Below, in pieces: positions 11,248 to 20,042 of a stretch of DNA of 64,000 nt (position 1 is its first letter; every line of letters starts with the position of its first letter). A model generated the notes under the pieces. The model saw only the letters and a list, made by a program, of their open reading frames with translations. It was not told the origin of the DNA and did not search any database. This DNA is from CAYNWT01 sp964450955. GTDB taxonomy: Bacteria > Planctomycetota > Planctomycetia > Planctomycetales > Planctomycetaceae. A program made the position numbers and the translations under genes. Location of the stretch: assembly GCA_964450955.1 (NCBI GenBank), contig CAYVFI010000033.1:9309-73308 (forward strand), in the 5' to 3' direction.

Positions 11248-11284
11248 GCCTCCGGAGGCAGTGGTTGGTCTGGCTTGGTATATT
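11248..11284 (+). promoter_or_regulatory. Possible operator palindrome and -10 box
   Basis: In the 152-base gap between the divergent tetR and DUF493 genes there is a perfect 12-base palindrome, GCCTCCGGAGGC (11248-11259). Twenty bases further on lies a TATATT box (11279-11284), about 40 bases before the DUF493 start. The palindrome sits where a -35 box would be, so a regulator bound there could act on both directions. No good -35 hexamer is visible, and a 12-base palindrome in such a gap could be chance. Confidence 0.28.
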
Positions 11285-11323
11285 TCGCCGCTCAAGTTGG
11301 ACGGAGTTGAGAGGAGAAGACCA

Positions 11324-11605
11324 GTGAACATGCCCAGCGTTGAACTTCTGGAAATGCGCCACACCTTTCCGTGTCAGTACACGATGAAGGCTATCGGCAA
11401 AGCGGAAGACAATTTTACGGCTCGGGTCATCTTTGCGGCTCGGGACGAACTGAACCTGGATGATGATCCGGCGTTTCGAATTCAGACGACAAAAGGCGGC
11501 CGCCACGTGTCGATCACGCTTGATCCGACGTTTGAGTCGGCTCAACAGGTTCTGGCGTTGTACAGCCGTCTTAGCCAGTTGGACGGGCTGGTCATGCTGC
11601 TTTGA
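11324..11605 (+). CDS. DUF493 (YbeD-like) small protein
   Basis: A 93-residue protein matching the DUF493/YbeD family, a small ACT-like alpha/beta fold of unknown role. Family features seen are VELLEMRHTFPCQYTMKAIG at the start, a central KGGRHVSITLDPTFESAQQV block and the end segment LYSRLSQLDGLVMLL. The GTG at 11324 has a good GAGGAGAAG ribosome-binding site five bases upstream; the in-frame ATG at 11330 is the alternative. A longer upstream frame exists but has no family similarity. The aminotransferase gene follows after 54 bases and may be co-transcribed. Confidence 0.85.
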   Translation: MNMPSVELLEMRHTFPCQYTMKAIGKAEDNFTARVIFAARDELNLDDDPAFRIQTTKGGRHVSITLDPTFESAQQVLALYSRLSQLDGLVMLL

Positions 11606-11659
11606 ACGCGGTACGCAGGTTCTGTAAGCAAGACACAACAAAAAGAAGTGAGACGTACA

Positions 11660-12769
11660 ATGAGTGAGAAGTGGATCTCAGATCGGTTACAGAAAATCGA
11701 TGCCAGCGGTATCCGGAAGGTCTTCGATCTGGCGGCGAACATGAAGAACCCGGTCAATCTTAGTATTGGCCAGCCGCACTATGACACTCCGGAATCGGTT
11801 CGTCAGTCATTGTGCGAAGCCGTAAACAATGGCAGGAACGCGTACAGTCAGTCCCAGGGTATTGCGCCTCTGATTGCGAAAATTCAGAGCGACGTGGATG
11901 CGAAGTTTGGGCACGACGACCGTAAGGTGTTCATAAGCAGCGGCACAAGCGGTGCGTTAATGCTGGCGTTGAATACGCTGGTGAACCCGGGTGACGAAGT
12001 CATTGTGTTCGACCCGTGGTTCGTGATGTACAAGCACCTCACCACTTTGGTTGGCGGGAAGTGTGTTGAAATCGACACGTATCCTGACTTTAAAATTGAT
12101 GTGAACAAAGTCGAAGCCGCGATTACCGATCGCACCAAGGTCATCCTTTGCAACAGTCCTTCGAACCCGACCGGCTACGTTGCTTCAGAACAGGAATTGA
12201 AAGACCTTGCGGAGCTCGCCGCCAGACATGACATCGCGCTGATAAGCGACGAAATTTACAGTGCGTTTTCGTACGATGGTCCGTTTGCGAGCCCCGCGAA
12301 ATGGAACGATCAAACAATTGTGATCGACGGTTTCAGCAAGTCTCATTCGATGACAGGCCACCGGCTTGGGTTCGTGCATGGGCCTGAGCACATCATGCAG
12401 CAGATGATTAAACTGCAGCAGTTTACCTTCGTCTGTGCCCCGCATCCGGTGCAGTGGGCGGGGCTAAGTGCGTTGGAGTGCGATGTCTCGGGCTATGTGG
12501 ACGACTACCGGCGAAAACGGGACTTCATGGTCAGTGAACTGGGGTCTGACTTTGAGATTGCAGGGGCCAACGGTGCCTTTTACCTGTTCATCAAGGCTCC
12601 ATGGGGCACCGGGACGGAGTTCGTGGCGGAGGCGATTGCCAACGATTTGCTGATTATTCCCGGTAGCGTGTTTAGCCCGGCAGACACGCATTTCCGGGTC
12701 TCGTACGCTCAGGAAGACGCAACGTTGGAACGAGGCGTGGAAATACTTAAACAAGTGGCCGCGAGGTAG
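11660..12769 (+). CDS. Class I/II PLP-dependent aminotransferase
   Basis: The 369-residue protein is a fold-type I aminotransferase of the AspC/AAT-like group. Landmarks are the SIGQPHYDTP substrate segment (about 35-44), NSPSNPTG (about 165-172), SDEIY (Asp197, Tyr200) and the PLP-binding lysine in GFSKSHSMTGHRLG (Lys227). Such enzymes move the amino group between an amino acid and 2-oxoglutarate; the donor cannot be told from sequence. ATG 11660 is chosen because it gives the normal N-terminus; a GTG at 11648 would add four residues. It follows the DUF493 gene closely. Confidence 0.92.
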   Translation: MSEKWISDRLQKIDASGIRKVFDLAANMKNPVNLSIGQPHYDTPESVRQSLCEAVNNGRNAYSQSQGIAPLIAKIQSDVDAKFGHDDRKVFISSGTSGALMLALNTLVNPGDEVIVFDPWFVMYKHLTTLVGGKCVEIDTYPDFKIDVNKVEAAITDRTKVILCNSPSNPTGYVASEQELKDLAELAARHDIALISDEIYSAFSYDGPFASPAKWNDQTIVIDGFSKSHSMTGHRLGFVHGPEHIMQQMIKLQQFTFVCAPHPVQWAGLSALECDVSGYVDDYRRKRDFMVSELGSDFEIAGANGAFYLFIKAPWGTGTEFVAEAIANDLLIIPGSVFSPADTHFRVSYAQEDATLERGVEILKQVAAR

Positions 12770-13038
12770 GGTTTAGGTTGTTGGAGGCTGTTGTGAAAAC
12801 CGTCTTTCATTATTGAGTGTTTGACTTGTTGTGCGTGATTTGCGGCTCAGGAGGGCCCAAAGTCCGAATGCGCTTGACGTTTATTCCGTTAGTTACCCAT
12901 GATTGAGGGTAACAAGCTGGTTCCGATCCTTTTGACTCGGGCAAGCGGCGCTCGTGAGACGTACATACCCTTTATCCCCATCTCACTTGTTCGCCGATTG
13001 GTTCTGAAACAGCAGAGTCACTTTTACAGGAGAACCTG

Positions 13039-14133
13039 ATGATCCGTACCCGTCGAAAAACTCGAGGGTTCACGTTGATTGAACTGCTCGTTGTGATTGC
13101 CATTATCGCGATCCTGGTGGCGCTATTGCTTCCAGCCGTTCAGCGTGCCCGCGCTGCCGCTCAACGCATGTCCTGCCAGAACAATATGAAGCAGATTGTG
13201 CTGGCACTGCACAACTACCATGACGCGCACCTGGTGTTTCCTCCGGGTCAGATTTCGAGTCGTTGGATCAACGCCACGTCGGCCAGCGGTTTCCGAACTG
13301 TCGATCCCGGCGAAGCGAATGACCCACGGCAAAATCTTGGCCTGCATGGGACAAGTTGGATGGTTCACATCCTGCCTCAGATCGAACGCGGCAACATCTA
13401 CAAGCTGTGGCGATTCGACTTCAATGTCCTTGCGAACGGTGACATTCAGTCAGATCCACGCTGGTTGCAGGCAAACATTGCCCCTGCTCAAACAGACATT
13501 CCTGCGTTTTACTGTCCAACGCGTCGTTCGACGATGCAGGCGACCGGGGCGTTTTCTCGATTGCACCGCATCGACCGTGGAGCCAACGGGGAAAATCTGT
13601 TGCCGAATGGTGGTAGCTGGACCAAAGGCGGCAACGACTACGCTGCATGTGCCGGATCGGGAGACGTCTTCGACGACCGCAGCCGCGCGGCATGGGACCT
13701 GTTGCCTGAGCAGATTACCGCTCAGATTGATCTTCAGAATACGCAGATTAATCAGGACTCACTCAATATCGGAGTCCTGGGCGTGAACAGCAGCGTCTCA
13801 ATTGACAACATCACGGATGGTACGTCACAGACGATGATGATTTCTGAAGCTGCTCGATTGGTTAACAAAGCGACCGACCTTCAGGGCCGTTCAGATTTGC
13901 GAACATCCAGCGACGGCTGGGCATGGGGTGGACCATCCACTTTGTTTAGTGCTCTTGTTGGTCCCAATAAGGGAACCTCATGGGAGTACGCTGGTGGACC
14001 ACACGAACAGATTGTTCAGATTGGTATGGCTGACGGCAGTGTTCAGCAAATCAGCGAGAGCATTAACCTTTCTGTATGGCAGCGTTTGGGTAACTACTCC
14101 AACGGTTTGCCTGTTGAGAAATTCAGCCGTTAA
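13039..14133 (+). CDS. DUF1559 pseudopilin-like protein
   Basis: A 364-residue member of the planctomycete DUF1559 family. It opens with a type IV prepilin-like leader (RKTRG/FTLIELLVVIAIIAIL, residues 6-26), where prepilin peptidase would cut before Phe and methylate it. The family block NNMKQIVLALHNYHDAHLVFPPG follows. The C-terminus carries the typical GMADGSVQ motif ahead of the end. DUF1559 proteins exist in dozens of copies per planctomycete genome and are thought to be exported surface or pilus-related proteins. AGGAGA lies seven bases before the ATG. A strong terminator follows, so it is probably a single-gene unit. Confidence 0.93.
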   Translation: MIRTRRKTRGFTLIELLVVIAIIAILVALLLPAVQRARAAAQRMSCQNNMKQIVLALHNYHDAHLVFPPGQISSRWINATSASGFRTVDPGEANDPRQNLGLHGTSWMVHILPQIERGNIYKLWRFDFNVLANGDIQSDPRWLQANIAPAQTDIPAFYCPTRRSTMQATGAFSRLHRIDRGANGENLLPNGGSWTKGGNDYAACAGSGDVFDDRSRAAWDLLPEQITAQIDLQNTQINQDSLNIGVLGVNSSVSIDNITDGTSQTMMISEAARLVNKATDLQGRSDLRTSSDGWAWGGPSTLFSALVGPNKGTSWEYAGGPHEQIVQIGMADGSVQQISESINLSVWQRLGNYSNGLPVEKFSR

Positions 14134-14157
14134 ATCGGTCGGTTGATTTGATATCCA

Positions 14158-14189
14158 GGTGGGGTCACAGTTGTGACTCCACCTTTTTT
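14158..14189 (+). terminator. Rho-independent terminator after DUF1559 gene
   Basis: A stem of about 11 pairs (GGTGGGGTCAC against GTGACTCCACC, one G-T wobble) with a very short loop is followed directly by six T residues (14184-14189). It lies 25 bases after the DUF1559 stop and before the next gene. Confidence 0.85.
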
Positions 14190-14265
14190 CGTTTGTGGTT
14201 TGATGCGAACACATGCATGCGGGTGCTATCCTTCAAGCGAAACTTCACACGAATAGAGCGACTCG

Positions 14266-15345
14266 ATGACGATTCGGTATAAGTGCGACGAGTGCGGCGT
14301 CACGATGAAGATCAAGGACGACCTTGCCGGGAAGAAGGGCAAGTGCCCGAAGTGCAAGAACAGCTTCGTTGTCCCGGCGCCCGGTCTCCCTGAAGACGAA
14401 GTGGTTGAGGAAGAAGAGCTACAGGACGAAGCTGAAGAGGAGGAGGAAGACGAAGACGACGACGATCTGTTGGACATGCCAATGGAACTCACTTCGTCTC
14501 CCGTAGCAACTCCGGAACCCGAAGTCTCTCGCCCGCGCGAACGCAAAGCAGCCAGCGAAACCAAGAAGCCGACTCGAATCCGGACAGCCGCACAAAAGCG
14601 TCCAAAGAAAAAGAAGTCGGATGACGGTGAGTTTGATCCAACAGATGTTCTGTTCGGTGATGATGACCCGGTCGAAACTCCAAAGGCACAGCGTCCCCGC
14701 GGTCGAGTCCTGGGCCTGGACGAGGAAGAAGAAGCGCCCGCTCCACGTGCGTCTCGCGCGTCGATGCAGGATATGTTTAAGGATTTCACGCCCGCCGGCG
14801 GTGGAGCAAAAAAGCGGACTGCGGAAATTGATTCAACGTCGGCAGCCGCTCAGGCACTCGCAAGGCAGGCGGAAGAAAAGCGAGCGAAGGCGTCCGAGCC
14901 TGATCCGATGTTTCTTCAGGAAGAAGAGGAGGGGGCCGACTACGTTGGTGCGGCGAAGGATTTCCTGAGCCAATATGGACTCATCATCGCCGGTGGTGCC
15001 CTACTGATTTTCGGTTTGGGGTACGGAATGAACTCCATGATGTCGGGCAAAAGCGATATCCCGCCGCTCAACCAGGTCTACGGGACCTTGACCAAGGGTT
15101 CCAGTCCGATTGGCGGGGCCGATATCTTTTTTACGCCTGACGAATCGCAATTGAGAACCAACAACGCCGGTGCGATTGTTATTACAGAGCCGGACGGGAC
15201 GTACGAGGTCGAGTACCTGCCCGGTTATTGGGGCTTACCTGAGGGCAAGTATCGCGTGGAAGTGAAAAGCAACGGGGGGATGGTTGGAGCGAAAACGGTG
15301 ACGATCAAAGGTGACATGAAGAATCAGTTGGACCTCAAGTTTTGA
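14266..15345 (+). CDS. Zinc-ribbon, single-pass membrane protein with acidic linker
   Basis: A 359-residue protein of unknown function. Residues about 6-33 form a CDEC...CPKC zinc ribbon. A long low-complexity acidic and Arg/Lys-rich linker follows (about 45-210), with runs such as EEEELQDEAEEEEEDEDDDD. One membrane helix (YGLIIAGGALLIFGLGYG) comes next. The C-terminal region (about 268-359) looks like a carboxypeptidase-regulatory/transthyretin-type beta fold (VYGTLTKGSSPIGGADIFF...PEGKYRVEVKS). The topology suggests a cytoplasmic ribbon and an external beta domain. The layout resembles that of the protein at 57996. Its stop overlaps the hisH start (TGATG), an odd partner for a histidine gene. 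Confidence 0.8.
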   Translation: MTIRYKCDECGVTMKIKDDLAGKKGKCPKCKNSFVVPAPGLPEDEVVEEEELQDEAEEEEEDEDDDDLLDMPMELTSSPVATPEPEVSRPRERKAASETKKPTRIRTAAQKRPKKKKSDDGEFDPTDVLFGDDDPVETPKAQRPRGRVLGLDEEEEAPAPRASRASMQDMFKDFTPAGGGAKKRTAEIDSTSAAAQALARQAEEKRAKASEPDPMFLQEEEEGADYVGAAKDFLSQYGLIIAGGALLIFGLGYGMNSMMSGKSDIPPLNQVYGTLTKGSSPIGGADIFFTPDESQLRTNNAGAIVITEPDGTYEVEYLPGYWGLPEGKYRVEVKSNGGMVGAKTVTIKGDMKNQLDLKF

Positions 15346-15962
15346 TGAGTCAGGGAATGATCACGATTATTGATTACGGCATGGGCAACCTTCGCAGCGT
15401 GCAGAAGGCGTTTCAACATCTTGGCACCAACGCGTCGATTGCATCGACTCCGACTGAAATACAGAACGCGGGGCATTTGGTTCTCCCTGGAGTTGGAGCT
15501 TTCCGCGATGCGGCTGCTGAGATTGAAAAGCAGGGTTTTGCCGACCCGATTCGAGAGCACATAGCGGCAGACAAGCCGTTTCTGGGCATCTGCCTTGGGC
15601 TGCAGCTTCTGTTTGACGTGAGCTACGAAGAAGGTGAATACAGCGGGTTGGGTGTGGTGCCCGGGACCGTGGTTCGGTTCGATGATCAGCCGGGACTCAA
15701 GGTGCCGCACATGGGATGGAACCAATTACAGCGTTCTGGCGAGTCGCGGCTGTTGCGGGGCATCCCGGACGACGCACATTTTTATTTCGTCCATTCCTTT
15801 TACGTCGCGCCGACGGAAAATTCAGTGGTTGCGGGACGGACAGTTCATGGAAACGACTTCGTGTCGATGATCGAACGTGGTAACCTTTTCGCCACGCAGT
15901 TCCACCCGGAGAAGAGTCAAAGGGCGGGCCTGAAACTGCTGTCCAACTTTGCAGCTCTTTGA
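15345..15962 (+). CDS. hisH: Imidazole glycerol phosphate synthase, glutamine amidotransferase subunit
   Basis: A 205-residue HisH, the glutaminase half of IGP synthase. It delivers ammonia to HisF in histidine biosynthesis. The class I amidotransferase triad is visible: Cys83 in FLGICLGLQLLF, and the His and Glu of the TQFHPEKSQ block near the end. The family start ITIIDYGMGNLRSV and the oxyanion region VLPGVGAF are present. ATG 15345 overlaps the preceding stop (TGATG); ATG 15357 would give the shorter N-terminus common in the family. hisF is not in the window. Confidence 0.95.
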   Translation: MSQGMITIIDYGMGNLRSVQKAFQHLGTNASIASTPTEIQNAGHLVLPGVGAFRDAAAEIEKQGFADPIREHIAADKPFLGICLGLQLLFDVSYEEGEYSGLGVVPGTVVRFDDQPGLKVPHMGWNQLQRSGESRLLRGIPDDAHFYFVHSFYVAPTENSVVAGRTVHGNDFVSMIERGNLFATQFHPEKSQRAGLKLLSNFAAL

Positions 15963-15972
15963 TTGAGTTCCG

Positions 15973-16716
15973 ATGACGCTCGAAATTATCCCGGCCATTG
16001 ACCTTCGTGGTGGCCAGTGTGTTCGTCTCCAACAGGGTGACTACGCTCGCGAGACTGTGTTCTCAGAAGATCCGACAGCGGTTGCTCGCGAGTGGATTGA
16101 ACAGGGGGCAACGCGGCTGCACCTGGTCGATCTGGACGGCGCGAAAATGGGTGAGCCGGTCAATTACGAATTGATTCGTGAAATCGTCAAGCTGGGTGGT
16201 CCTCCGGTTCAGTGTGGGGGTGGCTTGCGTGAGTACCAGGGAGTTCGACAGTTGCTTTCTGATGCCAGGGCGGACCGGGTGATTATCGGAACGCAGGCGC
16301 TGAAGCAGCCCGACTGGTTCCGTTCCGTTGTGGCTCAGTTTCCCGGTCAGGCCGTGCTGGGAATCGACGCTCGAGATTCGATGGTGGCGACCGATGGCTG
16401 GTTGGAAGTCTCAAGCACATCGGCTATCGAACTTGCTTCGCAGTTTGGTGATCTAAATCCGCTAACAATCGTTTATACCAACATCGCCAATGACGGCATG
16501 ATGCAGGGCATCGATGATGCTACCTGCGAAGACATGAAGCAACTGTGCGAACTGGGTTTTGATGTCATCGCATCGGGTGGGGTGACGTCAGAAGACGACG
16601 TCCGCAAGCTGGCTGCGATTCATGCCGAACAGCCGAAGCTGGTGGGAGCCATTGTTGGTCGAGCGCTTTACGAAGGTTCAATGACGTTAGCTGGCGCGAT
16701 GGCTGCTTGTGGCTAA
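15973..16716 (+). CDS. hisA: Phosphoribosylformimino-AICAR ribotide isomerase
   Basis: A 247-residue HisA, a TIM barrel that isomerises ProFAR to PRFAR, the substrate of HisH/HisF. The catalytic Asp lies in IIPAIDLRGGQCVRLQQGD (Asp10), and the second catalytic Asp in the TNIANDGMMQG loop. Phosphate-binding motifs CGGGLR and ASGGV are also present. It begins ten bases after hisH, so the two consecutive pathway steps are co-transcribed. Full length for the family. Confidence 0.96.
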   Translation: MTLEIIPAIDLRGGQCVRLQQGDYARETVFSEDPTAVAREWIEQGATRLHLVDLDGAKMGEPVNYELIREIVKLGGPPVQCGGGLREYQGVRQLLSDARADRVIIGTQALKQPDWFRSVVAQFPGQAVLGIDARDSMVATDGWLEVSSTSAIELASQFGDLNPLTIVYTNIANDGMMQGIDDATCEDMKQLCELGFDVIASGGVTSEDDVRKLAAIHAEQPKLVGAIVGRALYEGSMTLAGAMAACG

Positions 16717-16755
16717 TGAAGTTGGTGCGCCGGTTGTAATCACGAAGGACTGCCG

Positions 16756-17535
16756 ATGTTGACACCAAATCAGGTTTCAGGTTTTCACAAAGACGGGTTC
16801 GTGATCGTGCCCGACTTACTGAACGCTCGAGAGATCGAACTTTTGGCAACGATCGCCAAAAGCGACCAGGCGCTTGCCAGTCAGCGGACCAGTCGAACCG
16901 ACGGTGAAGGCGGCGCGGTGGATCTGGTTGTTCAAAACGACCTGCCCGAAGATTCTGTGTACGGTGCGATTGTCCGGGATGAACGCATTGTGGGCGCGAT
17001 GGAGTTGGTTCTTGGTGGCGAGGTCTACCACTACCACCACAAGATGATTTTGAAGGAAGCCAAATCGGGCGGTGCGTGGGCATGGCACCAGGATTACGGG
17101 TACTGGTACCACAACGGTTGCTTGTTCCCGCTGATGGGCAGCTGCATGATTGCCGTGGACCGGGCGACGCGTGAGAACGGTTGCTTGCAGGTGCTTCGCG
17201 GTTCGCACCATATTGGGCGAGTTGATCATGGGAAGGTGGGTCAGCAAACGGGCGCGGACGAGGAACGCGTGGCTGCGGCTGAAAAGGTCTGCGAGAAGGT
17301 CTACGTCGAACTTAAGCCGGGTTCTGCGGTCATCTTCCACTGCAACACGCTGCATCGGTCTGACCAGAATACCAGCGACGATCCGCGGTGGGCGTTTATT
17401 GGTTGTTACAACGCGGCCCGCAACGATCCGTACAAAGACTCAAAACACCCGGGTTACTCACCGTTGGCGAAGTGGCCACGGACGAAGATTGTCGAGATCG
17501 CTGAGGCTCAGTTGTCACAAATGAGCCAGCCGTAA
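16756..17535 (+). CDS. Phytanoyl-CoA dioxygenase (PhyH) family protein
   Basis: A 259-residue Fe(II)/2-oxoglutarate-dependent oxygenase of the PhyH family. The iron facial triad is visible: His111 and Asp113 in WHQDYGYWYHNG, and His200 in LHRSDQNTSDDPRW, whose Arg would bind 2-oxoglutarate. The N-terminal FHKDGFVIVPDLL block is also typical. PhyH proteins hydroxylate very varied small molecules, so the substrate is unknown. GAAGGA lies nine bases before the ATG. The stop overlaps the queG start (TAATG), so the two are coupled. Confidence 0.9.
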   Translation: MLTPNQVSGFHKDGFVIVPDLLNAREIELLATIAKSDQALASQRTSRTDGEGGAVDLVVQNDLPEDSVYGAIVRDERIVGAMELVLGGEVYHYHHKMILKEAKSGGAWAWHQDYGYWYHNGCLFPLMGSCMIAVDRATRENGCLQVLRGSHHIGRVDHGKVGQQTGADEERVAAAEKVCEKVYVELKPGSAVIFHCNTLHRSDQNTSDDPRWAFIGCYNAARNDPYKDSKHPGYSPLAKWPRTKIVEIAEAQLSQMSQP

Positions 17536-18593
17536 TGGCTACGAAACCGCCGCGTGCCGCTGAGCTTTCGAAGCTTTTGCGTGAGGCGACATCGGCTGCC
17601 GGGTTTCAGCTAACCGGAATCGCGCCGGCGGTGACCCCACCCGGGTTTGCTCAGTTTCGCGATTGGCTTGATCGTGGGTTCGCCGGCGAGATGAAGTGGA
17701 TCGAGCGGCGGGTCGACGCGTATAAGAACCCCGAGATGGTTCTTCAGAAGGTTCGCAGCGTCGTGATGGTGGGGCTGAATTACGGAACATCAGAACCGGC
17801 TCCTGCAGCGGCAGGGCAGGGCCGGGTATCCCGCTACGCCTGGAACGGCCGCGACTACCACGACATCGTCCGCGAGAAATTGCAAAACGTTGTGGCGGCT
17901 GTTCGAACGGCCGCGCCGAACGTTCGCACCCGCGCGGTGGTGGATACGGCGCCGCTGTTGGAACGCGACTTTGCAAAGCTGGCCGGGTTAGGTTGGTTCG
18001 GAAAAAACACGTTGTTGATTAACAAGTTTCAGGGAAGCTGGTTGTTTCTTGGCGCGTTGTTGCTGGATTGTGAGTTGCAGTACGACACGCCGCATGAGAC
18101 GTCTCACTGCGGGACATGCACGCGTTGTTTGGATGCCTGTCCGACGGATGCGTTTCCTGAACCGTATGTGCTGGATGCGACGAAGTGCATTTCGTATCTC
18201 AACATCGAACTCCGCGATCAGCCGGTTCCTGAAGCGTTGCGATCGGGGATGGGCGAATGGGTGTTTGGTTGTGATATTTGCCAGGACGTGTGTCCGTGGA
18301 ATCGAAAAGCACCCAGCGATAATGCGGAGTTCCAGCCACGTTTTGATTTGAACCCCGTGGATTGCCGCAGTTTGCTTGAGATGACTGAGGCGGAGTTTCA
18401 GACGCGGTTTGCCGGAACACCGTTGGAACGAACCGGCAGGAACACGATCGCTCGCAATGCGGCAATCGTTTTAGGCAACACGCCGAACGGAGATGCAGCC
18501 TCGGTTTTGAAAGCCGCGTGCGCCGATGCAAGCGAACTTGTTGCCGGGGCCGCTGCCTGGGCGATTGGCCAGTTGCCGAGTGTTGCCGATTGA
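17535..18593 (+). CDS. queG: Epoxyqueuosine reductase
   Basis: The 352-residue protein is QueG, which reduces epoxyqueuosine to queuosine in tRNA, the last step of that pathway, using cobalamin and two [4Fe-4S] clusters. Features seen are the DUF1730 N-terminal part (GFAGEMKWIERR), the AVVDTAPLLERDFAKLAGLGWFGKN active-site segment with its Asp, and two ferredoxin-type clusters (CGTCTRCLDACPTDA, then FGCDICQDVCPWN). A short C-terminal HEAT-like tail (NTPNGDAASVLKAAC...) fits many QueG proteins. It overlaps the PhyH gene by one base (TAATG). Confidence 0.95.
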   Translation: MATKPPRAAELSKLLREATSAAGFQLTGIAPAVTPPGFAQFRDWLDRGFAGEMKWIERRVDAYKNPEMVLQKVRSVVMVGLNYGTSEPAPAAAGQGRVSRYAWNGRDYHDIVREKLQNVVAAVRTAAPNVRTRAVVDTAPLLERDFAKLAGLGWFGKNTLLINKFQGSWLFLGALLLDCELQYDTPHETSHCGTCTRCLDACPTDAFPEPYVLDATKCISYLNIELRDQPVPEALRSGMGEWVFGCDICQDVCPWNRKAPSDNAEFQPRFDLNPVDCRSLLEMTEAEFQTRFAGTPLERTGRNTIARNAAIVLGNTPNGDAASVLKAACADASELVAGAAAWAIGQLPSVAD

Positions 18594-18611
18594 GGAAAGT
18601 TTCAGCCGTGC

Positions 18612-18630
18612 CGGGCGCATCGTGCGCCCG
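18612..18630. other. Intergenic hairpin between convergent genes
   Basis: CGGGCGCA-TCG-TGCGCCCG forms a perfect 8-pair stem with a 3-base loop between the convergent queG and 18649-19869 genes. No T-run follows on either strand, so it is not a textbook terminator. It may act as a bidirectional transcript end or be a short REP-like repeat. Confidence 0.45.
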
Positions 18631-18648
18631 ACCAGGCTGCTCTCCCGC

Positions 18649-19869
18649 TTACGGCTGTTTGTTGTCGGCCGGCGTTTGCTGGTCTTTGTTTTGGTTCAGC
18701 AGAGCTTGTTCTTCTTCAATCTCGGTCGTGTTCTGCTGGTTCTGAGTATCGTCAGTCAGCTGTGCGTCTTCCTGGTTGTCTTCCTGGGCCGCGGCTTCTT
18801 CGCTTGGTTTGTCAGCAGGTTTCTTTTTCTGCTTCTGTGTCTCGAGCGCATAGAAGGTGGGTTCGACCAGTTCGCCGTCGCCGACGATATCCGCATAGGT
18901 CAACTTCAGTCGAATGACGGGTTTGACCCACGTGGCGTTTAAGTGTGACGAGACAGCGGGTTCGGCGATGATGTTCTCTGCAATAATGCGTTCGAGTATT
19001 GCGTAGTCTTTCTTATTGTCGCTGTCCTGGATGGCTGTTCCATGCAAAACGGCACAGTGCTTAAGAATCCCGCCGCGACGGTGGGCAACAAGAATTCGGC
19101 CCAACGCAAGGCTTTCGTCTGGTAGAACTCCATAGACATAGCCGTTGACGGTCGGTGGTTCTGCCGGGATGCCGTCGGCTATTTTTTGCTTATACTCGTC
19201 AAGTGCCTCCAACAGGTCTTCGGCGCTGCCGGGGCCGTTTGTCTTGAGCGACCCTATTGCTTCAGCAAGCAGATTGCGTTTCTTTGGCTGCTTAAAGCCC
19301 CAGTCGTTTGTGTACAGCCCGGACCACCTGATGCCACCCAAAATTAGAATCGCGGTAAGGAACATGGTGAGGCCCCATGTTGCACAAAAAACGCGATTCT
19401 TTGTTGCCGGCATACGAGCGAGCGTTGGCTGCCAGACGTTAAACGGATTGGTGACAACGTCTGCGATACTCATTCGCTTGTCCGACTTCTTGCACTCTTT
19501 CCACGCCATTACGCTGGCGCCGCAAAACATGCCAAGACCGATCAGCATCTCGATCAGCGAAAAGATCGCGCGTTGGCCACCGTTGAAGTAGACCCAGACG
19601 CGAACGGCCACGTTGGCCGCGACAATCAGTAAAACGCCGCCGAACAGGATCTTCATCCATTGCGGCATTGCGGCGGCGGCGACTTCAGTTTTCGTGGGCT
19701 CAAGTTCCTCAGTCTCTGCCGATTGCAGTACAATCGGTTCCGGGATTTCTCCGCCAGCGAATTTGGGATAATACCCGCATTCAGGGCACCACGAATTCTC
19801 GCCCCATGATCCCTGGGACTTACATTTGGGGCAAACTACGACCGCTTCCGGCGTCTCGACTGTGCTCAT
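18649..19869 (-). CDS. Zinc-ribbon multi-pass membrane protein, unknown function
   Basis: A 406-residue protein of unknown function. An N-terminal zinc ribbon (VVCPKCKSQG...WCPECGYYP, about residues 10-33) is followed by three hydrophobic segments: ILFGGVLLIVAANVAVRVWV, FSLIEMLIGLGMFCGASVMAW and TWGLTMFLTAILILGGI. The second half is soluble, and the tail is low-complexity and rich in Gln, Glu, Asp and Lys (about 350-406). ATG 19869 puts the ribbon at the N-terminus as in other planctomycete proteins; the longer frame upstream has no such support. It is divergent from the sulfatase-like gene, 173 bases away. Confidence 0.8.
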   Translation of the reverse strand: MSTVETPEAVVVCPKCKSQGSWGENSWCPECGYYPKFAGGEIPEPIVLQSAETEELEPTKTEVAAAAMPQWMKILFGGVLLIVAANVAVRVWVYFNGGQRAIFSLIEMLIGLGMFCGASVMAWKECKKSDKRMSIADVVTNPFNVWQPTLARMPATKNRVFCATWGLTMFLTAILILGGIRWSGLYTNDWGFKQPKKRNLLAEAIGSLKTNGPGSAEDLLEALDEYKQKIADGIPAEPPTVNGYVYGVLPDESLALGRILVAHRRGGILKHCAVLHGTAIQDSDNKKDYAILERIIAENIIAEPAVSSHLNATWVKPVIRLKLTYADIVGDGELVEPTFYALETQKQKKKPADKPSEEAAAQEDNQEDAQLTDDTQNQQNTTEIEEEQALLNQNKDQQTPADNKQP

Positions 19870-20042
19870 CTGTGTGTCTCGAACATTAGGTCTGAGGGGC
19901 AACACCGCAGCGCAAATCGCGCGACGATGAACACTAGGTCGTACTGGCCTGAACATTCGCTGGTGTTGTGTGTCATACCATTCATTACGGTTCCGAACGT
20001 AACGGTTCGCGCGGTTCGTTCTTTTCGGTGTAAGGCAAAAAG

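Noticed and set aside
12770..13038. Promoter-like TTGACG/TTGACT boxes before the DUF1559 gene
   Set aside because: Several -35-like hexamers occur, but none has a matching -10 box at 16-18 bases.
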